The position numbers were made by a program, and so were the translations under genes. 64,000 nucleotides of DNA from Ryuthela nishihirai. Taxonomy: Eukaryota > Arthropoda > Arachnida > Araneae > Heptathelidae. Numbering within the stretch: position 1 is the stretch's first letter; every line of letters starts with the position of its first letter. The notes beneath the pieces were generated by a model that was given only the letters and a program-made list of their open reading frames with translations, was not told the origin of the DNA and did not search any database. Positions 57,691 to 64,000 of this stretch are shown here, one piece after another. Location: the NCBI GenBank assembly GCA_038380435.1, contig JAWZYU010000001.1, positions 16,038,001 to 16,102,000 on the forward strand. The letters are read 5' to 3'.

Positions 57691-58580
57691 TTAGACTTAG
57701 TTCAGTTCATTATAATAGTTATTGCATTTTTTTAACCTGCGTACAGGTTAAGAAAATAATGTGCACAGACAACTATAATTCATCTGAGATCTATTACACT
57801 GATCTGCAAGGATTTCAGTGCTTAGGAGGTTTTGGTGTATTTTTAGTTACAAATAATAAGAAAATAATATAGTCATTTTTCGCGTATCACATCCATGTTC
57901 CTGGGAATTGCACCATTATACTATTTACGTATGTGTGTCTTGTTAATATTATAAATGGGTGTTTCATGTAATGCATATCTCTACACTCCGCAGTATAGAA
58001 GCAGCGAGGCAACAGAACTTTTTTGAGATAGCATATTGAAAGGCGAGGAAGGAAGTTTCAATTTCTCCTTTACTGTGTTTCCTGTTGTGTATCCAAAAAT
58101 GCATTATTTGTTTCTATGTAACCTAAACATTGAATATCTGTGTGTATGTAGGTATCTGTCTACAACCTTTTCATTATGACGTGCCCATTACTGTTTCATA
58201 GAATCAGCTAGGTTAAATAATCTGTATTTAACCTCTTTTATAGATCAGATATATTTCAGTGTATATATAGATAGATCAAATGTAGTCTAATATATACTCT
58301 TTCTGTTATAGTGTAGTTAGATTGATGAGATAATGAAAACATATTTCTCGTTTCGTATCTCCTGCTTCATTTTAATGGATTTTTAGAAAGAGGTGGCAGC
58401 AGCAGTAGATTCTATTTGTGGTGTTGATCTCTCAGTGAGAAAGATCAAGTGTGAAAATATTCCCAGGATTCGACATCCCAGTAATAGTCATAAATTTATA
58501 TTTCCAAAGAGTCAGAGTCATTCTGATGTTAATACATTTCAATCGAATATGATTTTTAATGTTATAGTGTGAAAGTACAT
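57691..58580. other. AT-rich spacer
   Basis: No recognised content. Confidence 0.4.
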
Positions 58581-58584
58581 CTAG

Positions 58585-59420
58585 ATGCTCAGGACCTACA
58601 AAACAATCCTGATGTGTTTTTGTTATATACGATTATATGGAACTTTCACGAGTGAATAGAAGTTGAATGTCAGTGAAGTGGTTAACAAATTATGCAATGA
58701 TTAATTTGGAATTTTAAGCTACATATTCAAGATATTACTTGGTCACAATGTAAAACATACACAGAATTGCTAAGAGAATAGTTTGAATGGGAAAAGAAGG
58801 AGCATTCCTTTTGGTATTCCAATGATCTGTAGGGAGTCAAAGAACCATTTTGATGACTGTTACGTGCTTGAGAAATGTTAAAGGTTTTACCAAGAAGACA
58901 AGGCACAAAATGAAATAGTCAAATCTGTCATCCGCAAAGTGAACTTGTGGCTCATTCTAATGAAGTTCCTGTTCCTCAATTACCTATACAAATACCAGTT
59001 TCTACACCTGATTTAGAACAAGAAAAGCTTCACTCAGAAAAGAATAAATCCTGATTTCCACACCAAATTTCACAAAGGGAACTCCGCAATCCAGTGACGA
59101 ATTTGTATTTACGAAATTAATCTGCTGAATTACTAGATTCATGATTGAATGAGTGGAATTTAGGAACACTTGAACCATGTTTTCTTGGTAAACGGCATCG
59201 TGAAGAACGGTTTTCTCAGTACTTTTCAGGGCACGATAATCTGATTTGCTATAACAGCGTAGTAAGCTATCTTGGGAATGAAGTGGTTGAAGAATATTAT
59301 CCTGCGGATTGAACACTTTTTGTCCAAAGAAGGTGAGAGATTGTTTACTTGTGGATATTCTAGTACATTTCCATATTGTCAACCAACAATATTCCACTCA
59401 TCACCACAATGAATAGTCGT
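58585..59420 (+). pseudogene. CYFC-family protein relic 2
   Basis: Decayed copy of the family at 27.2 kb. Pieces in order across frames: NNPDVFLLYT (58600), FGILSYI (58705), WSQCKTYTELLRE (58740-58780), NGKRRSIPFGIPMICRES then NHFDDCYVL (58785-58865), SNEVPVPQLPIQIPVSTPD (58955-59010), ELLDS, NEWNL (59125-59165), KRHREERFSQYFSGHDNLIC (59200-59255), LGNEVVEEYYPADWTLFVQ (59270-59325). Only about the N-terminal half is seen. The spacing from GIPM to CY is the same as in relic 1. Many stops; clearly older than relic 1. Confidence 0.65.
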
Positions 59421-59972
59421 TAAATTTTGCCTCATAAGTCTCATTTTCTTTTTTTTTAAATTTTTTTTAACGTTCTCTCAGCTTTATTTCGAAAGAAAGT
59501 TCTACTTCTGTAGAAATTGAATGTTTCTCACTCATGTATCCTTTAGAGGTAAATTCAATGATTGTAAAAATTGAGTTATATTAACTTTGTTTCCTCAAAT
59601 AGCAATTAAGAAAAATAGTTTTTGTATCACTTCAAACTTTTGTTCTGGCAAAAAATTTAGTCCTGATAGAGACATGCCGAGTTTTACCCATCATGCATCA
59701 TGGAAAAGTGTTCAAATGCAGGTAGTTTTTCTAGGTACCAGAAAAAAGCTACAATTTGCAAACCAGTGTTATTTTAACTGATGTCGTTAAACATTCCGAT
59801 TTATTGTAACTCTAAATATCGAACGAATATCGTTGAAAATTGATGTTCAGATAGATTAAATTAAGATCTTTTTCTTGAATCACAATTATCCCTAAAAACC
59901 TTATTTAAGAAAATGATGAAGTCCAACTCAGGTTCCCTGTTGAACATAGCATGGATCTATCAAAATTTTAAG
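59421..59972. other. AT-rich spacer
   Basis: No recognised content. Confidence 0.4.
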
Positions 59973-60169
59973 TGCAGTAGATTCTGGAATTACACGGGTT
60001 CGAGTTACACGGATCCGTAGATACACGGTTGAGGCTATTAGGTTTTTTCATTAAACATTTAGATACTTCGACTTCTACGGTCATTAGTATCGAATATACA
60101 GGTAATATATATATATATACTATAATATTACATACACCGCAATATGCTATGGTAGTAATAAAAATAGTA

Positions 60170-60448
60170 CCTACGAACATGGGCGTCCGCAGAAATTTTT
60201 CCAGGGCGGAGGGAAGCTTGGAGACAAATAATTACATCTATAAATTTTTATTTCATTTTTAGGGTTTTTTTTCACAAGTAGATTATAGAATACAATATTG
60301 CATCAATACAAAAACACATACATAATGTATATAGATTATTTACGTTTAAATTGTTACAATTATAATTTGTGGAATTTTTTACTCGATTCCAGGGGGGGGA
60401 AGTGCCCCGTTTGCCCCCCTCCCCTCTGTGGATGCCCATGCCTACGAA
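60170..60448. mobile_element. MITE with 8-bp duplication nested in the Tigger copy
   Basis: The element is 60178-60440, between CCTACGAA at 60170-60177 and 60441-60448. Ends CATGGGCGTCCGCAGA and, reverse-complemented, CATGGGCATCCACAGA. An 8-bp duplication fits hAT or P elements; the CATG start favours P-like but does not prove it. Confidence 0.85.
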
Positions 60449-60489
60449 GGACATTTAAATAGATAGTAAATGCTACTTAGGGAAGAACG

Positions 60490-61085
60490 GAATATCGTTG
60501 AAGCAGTTCCGGAAAGTGTATGTTATTTGCAAGGCTGTTAATAACAACGATGCTGCCTGGCGTGAAATTACACATGTGCCATGAATGCTGTCTGGAAAAC
60601 ATTGACCTCCACAATTTGTTCAAGATTCTAACGGGATTTGAAGAGCAAGATAAAATTAATATCCTCTTGGAAATAAGCAGGGAATTAGAATGGAATCTCG
60701 AAAAAAATGATTCTATTGAATTGTTACAATGTCATGCAAAGGAAATGAACAACGAAGATTTAATGGAGTTCGAAGGCCATAAAAATGAAGAAAAAGTTTT
60801 AGAAGAAGAAGAGGTAGCTCAACCACCAAAATGATTTCAGACAGAGCAGATGGCAGAATGCTTTAAGATGATAGACAAAGGACACGCTGGTCTGGAAGCA
60901 GGATCCAAGCGCCGAAAGGTTCGCGGAGGTGTTCAGAGAAATGCATGGCGCTATTGCATGCTAGAAAGTGATTTGTGATGAGAAGAAAAAAAGCTGCAGT
61001 AGAAGCATCACTGGACAAGTTCTTACATAAATCATAAAGAATAGGTCCAACGTCATCAACATCTGCCGAGTCTGAGCCCAAAATG
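60490..61085 (+). pseudogene. Tigger transposase C-terminal relic
   Basis: 60520-60834 is open and includes LTGFEEQDKINILLEISREL and NNEDLMEFEGHKNEEKVLEE, then an in-frame TGA; it continues as FQTEQMAECFKMIDKGHAGLE and a basic tail. This is the acidic C-terminal region of Tigger/pogo transposases (normally ELSNEDLMEL...). The CENP-B-like DNA-binding and DDE catalytic parts are missing, so the element is an internally deleted copy. Confidence 0.82.
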
Positions 61086-61395
61086 TTTGCATAGTATGCG
61101 TATATTCGTTGCGAATAATATTAGTTTTCTTACAATTATGTTTCATATATCCATTGTACAAAGGTATTGAATAAATTCCATTTCCGTAACATTCTTTTCA
61201 TAAAGCACTACCTTTTTAGCTTTATCCGTTGAAATGAATGTATGTGCCAAAAAATGCATTGAAGTTAAGCATTATTCGACTTATAACGTTTTCAACTTAC
61301 ACAGAAATCTTCGGAACGAATTAACCGTGTAAGCTGAGAACTTACTGTACATATAAATATTTCGTTTTTGAACAGCCCTGTATTATGTTGGGTTA

Positions 61396-61709
61396 GAATG
61401 GGTTGTTTTACTTCTGAACGACACATTTTACATACAGTGGCTAAACGAGCACAGGGAAATGGGATCTGCTTTACAACTGTTAGGAGAAATACATGGGTCT
61501 GATAAAGGCCATCCAGCGTGATTTTAAACGTGCACAAGGACATGACTCTCTTACACAACACGGAACAACGGTTTAACGCTCCATCCCACTGATGATGGCC
61601 TATCCAAACCAGTCGGTGCCCCTTATCTTATCGAGAGCATGGAAGAGGACAGCAGAAAATATCCTAATCCAAGGAAAGTGCGGACTCGATCCTGGGAACG
61701 TCAGATTAA
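61396..61709 (-). mobile_element. SINE family A, very diverged
   Basis: Body landmarks survive in reverse (GCACGTTTAAAATCACGCTGG, CACTGTATGTAAAATGTGTC, GTAAAACAACCCATTC). The tRNA head is barely readable. An old copy. Confidence 0.75.
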
Positions 61710-62160
61710 GGGACACAAAAAAGTATTGGGCAAACTTAACTGTCCATAAGCTAATACAAAGTTTGTAACTATGAAATAATACGTATTTTAAAATTATTTT
61801 TACCTAACTACTTTTAACATTTGACGATTTACTTGATATAGAGTTATCACATGTTCGCGTTTTACACTATATGTCGAAATGATAACACAATCTTGTGAAT
61901 TAAACTTTTAATCAAGATTATATTTTCCTTCGTTTTCTATCACCTACTGCCACTTTCGGAAAAGATTTTGTATTTCCGATTATAAAATTATTATTATTTT
62001 TTAATCAAATGAGGTGGCGAGCTCAGTTTCGAAGCCTCTAAACTTGCAAAGTTTTTTCCATCAAAATGATTTTCTAAACTTTGGAATAAAATGTAATCCG
62101 ATGGTGCTCGGTCTCGCGAATTTATCGGATATCACATTTTCCCCTAGAAAACTGCTCGAT
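61710..62160. other. AT-rich spacer
   Basis: No recognised content. Confidence 0.4.
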
Positions 62161-62164
62161 TTGG

Positions 62165-62715
62165 GCACTAGATCAAATATCCTTACTTAGGCAGATTGAT
62201 GAGAAATATTTAGTTTCAGAAACCTGTGGTTAGTAGCGTTATAGGTTTCAAAAGACTTTCGACTCTGTTGATCGTCATAATTTTTGGTTGATTGTGAGAA
62301 TTGGTTAGCATAATGAAAGCTCTCTGTAACAACACTGAATCGTGTATGAGAGTTGGTTTGGTTTGTAGCGATTATTTTAGCACGTGGAGACGAGGGTGAA
62401 TTTTGCCTCCTTTTTTCTTTATTTCAGTTATTGTTTATGTTATGCGGAATTCTATGCAAGGGAAAGATTTTGGCCCTTAATTGTCCGAGGATTTAAAAAT
62501 TTCTGATTTAGATTATGTCAATGATTTTGTCCTGTTGGCCAATGATGTTGATGAGATGAATTCTTTCATTAGGCCTATTAATGACACTGTTAATAGAGTA
62601 GGTTCGATGATAAACAAAGAGAAAAGTAAAGTAATGAAATTTGGTCAGGTATATGGTGCTTCAGTTGCTTTGAATGATTGGGCTCTTGAACAAATATTGA
62701 GCAAGTATTTTGATC
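62165..62715 (+). mobile_element. RTE-type LINE fragment (RT core)
   Basis: Plus-strand match to the RT segment of the 43-kb copy: FQKTFDSVDRHNFW-like (62245-62290), MRNSMQGKDFGP (62440-62480), and ISDLDYVNDFVLLANDVDEM (62495-62555), where the catalytic YADD reads YVND. Truncated on both sides. Confidence 0.85.
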
Positions 62716-63681
62716 AAGCATCCCCAACCGTCCAGAGGCATGGGAATTGCTGACTTAGAAACTCTTTCAACTGGAAAGACGTCCGAACTTGTATTAAAAA
62801 TTATATTTCCGTTTGGATCGTCGTCACTGATTTGTAGTAAACAAAACTTTTTATAGCATCATCTCTGTATCCCTTTCTGCAAAAAAGAAAGACCATAAAC
62901 TTAAAAAAAATGATGGAAGTCGTACTTTTGTTGTCATATCATTTGTATTTCGTATGGAAAATAAAATAGTTGTGAATGTTTGAAATTCTAACCTTCTTTG
63001 CAATCATTGCCTTTGAATGAAATCATTCGCGATTCGAAAGTCGCTTTCTTGAGTCGTACAGACAAGGGCTCGAGCTATCCATTCTGGATTTCGTCTCTCT
63101 GCATAGAAACGCAAAGAAAAGCATCTTGTCACTTTATTCTGCGTTTCCCTTGCTACGCTTTCAAATTGAATTTCCTGTATTCCTCAGAAAAGGACCTTTT
63201 TTCTAGGTAAAATAGAAAACGCAAGGAACTCCCTGATGCCACTTTACCAGATTACCATTGACTTGCCAAGCAACAAATCTCTTTGACCTGTTAGATAGTT
63301 CAAAGTGAATTATGCTTTTCCGGAAATGACGTGAAACATACTTTTGGATTCGATTGTAAAAGACATGAGATAAAACGATTGGAAAGCGATTTTATTACGA
63401 CTAACATTTCAAATCTTCTTTCACTTCTCATCAAATTTAGTGATTAGTTTTCTTTGCTTATGTTATTAGTTATTTCTTTGCTATACGATCAAGAGGTGAC
63501 GAGATCGTTGACTCTGGCATCCAAAAGAGAACAAACGCTTTTATTAAGGGGTGGTTTTTGGTTTTGTTGTACGAAAACTTTTTTGAATGCGTGTTACTCA
63601 GTAAAAGCATAATTTGATTCCATAACGTCATGAAAGAGATGCATCTAATGCATATAGACGATTGTAAGAGATTGACGTCTG
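62716..63681. other. Spacer
   Basis: No recognised content. Confidence 0.4.
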
Positions 63682-63861
63682 ACGGCTGGATAGGGGATAA
63701 CATTAATTCTAACTATGATGCAGAAATGGTGGAGTTCTGAATGTTTGCACCTAGGCGTAATCTGGACCCTTGATCTCGGGGAAATTCCGAAATTTCATCT
63801 CTGCTCTGTCCTTCAAGATTAAAATAGAGATCAAACTTGGATCTACCGTTGCTAGAAACAT
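63682..63861. repeat. CCTAGGGG repeat family, second locus
   Basis: GGGATAACATTAATTC, AACTATGATG, then GCACCTAGGCGTAATCTGG and GATCTCGGGGAAATTCCG. Matches the 41.4-42.2 kb array in order. A SINE follows directly, as at 41.4 kb. Confidence 0.65.
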
Positions 63862-64000
63862 GGATTGGGTTGTTTTACCTATGAGCGGCACTTTTTTGCA
63901 CACCATGAGCTAAATAGCCAGGTCACATGGACCCCGAAGGCTCAGAGAAGGTTGGGGGAGGGGACCCACTGGAACAGCTGTTGGGAGGCAGATGGTAGCC
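63862..64000 (-). mobile_element. SINE family A, cut by the window end
   Basis: Reverse copy starting GGATTGGGTTGTTTTACC (its 3' end) and running to the last base. Close to the consensus of the younger copies. Confidence 0.9.

Larger units (their letters stand above)
59975..61347 (+). mobile_element. Tigger-like (pogo) element
   Basis: Left end CAGTAGATTCTGGAATTACA; right end, reverse-complemented, CAGTAAGTTCTCAGCTTACA, followed by TA at 61348-61349. The ends match loosely and then share an ACACGG block. It contains the C-terminal part of a Tigger transposase and a nested 263-bp mini-element. The left TA has mutated or been lost. Confidence 0.7.

Overview
This looks like a piece of an AT-rich arthropod-type nuclear genome. 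Every recognisable coding stretch belongs to a eukaryotic transposable element, there are no bacterial operons, ribosome binding sites or CRISPR arrays, and tRNA-derived SINEs, RTE-type LINEs, Ty3/gypsy, hAT, Tc1/mariner, pogo/Tigger and mariner relics occur together. A chelicerate or other AT-rich arthropod is my guess; the sequence does not prove it. I found no intact host gene. The window is best read as nested mobile elements in unannotatable AT-rich DNA.

Layout. 0.66-3.9 kb: an almost intact Buster-type hAT transposon with 8-bp target duplications, holding a fragment of a restriction-like endonuclease (REL) LINE. 4.2-5.6 kb: a Tc1-like element. 6.1-7.5 kb: two tRNA-derived SINEs of different families. 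10.1-15.1 kb: hAT-type MITEs, a Tc1-like relic, a decayed RTE LINE (11.9-13.5 kb) split by one MITE, and a complete-ended Tc1-like element. 16.0-18.9 kb: a long-palindrome MITE, SINE and RTE fragments, a MITE split by a SINE, and a Tc1-like relic. 22-23 kb: a foldback element with tRNA-like arms and a SINE. 23.1-27.0 kb: AT-rich DNA with nothing recognised. 27.2-29.5 kb: an intronless pseudogene of an uncharacterised zinc-binding protein family (CYFC family), split by a SINE and then partly duplicated in tandem. A second relic of that family lies at 58.6-59.4 kb.

30.8-40.5 kb (minus strand): a Ty3/gypsy retrotransposon relic with Gag, protease, RT, RNase H and integrase pieces. It carries two SINEs, one palindrome MITE and one pogo-like element. 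41.4-47.4 kb: a decayed repeat family interrupted by a SINE and by a nearly full-length RTE LINE, then a Tc1-like element. 51.5-53.4 kb: a mariner relic whose 5' region is split by two back-to-back mini-elements. 53.5-56.6 kb: a second LINE lineage interrupted by an RTE fragment. 57.5 kb: another SINE. 60.0-61.3 kb: a Tigger-like element with a nested mini-element. 61.4-64 kb: SINE and RTE fragments.

These elements do not form a pathway. The useful information is in the nesting order, the target-site duplications, and three things I could not assign: the CYFC family with its unusual flanking palindromes, the tRNA-like foldback elements, and the long perfect-hairpin MITE.
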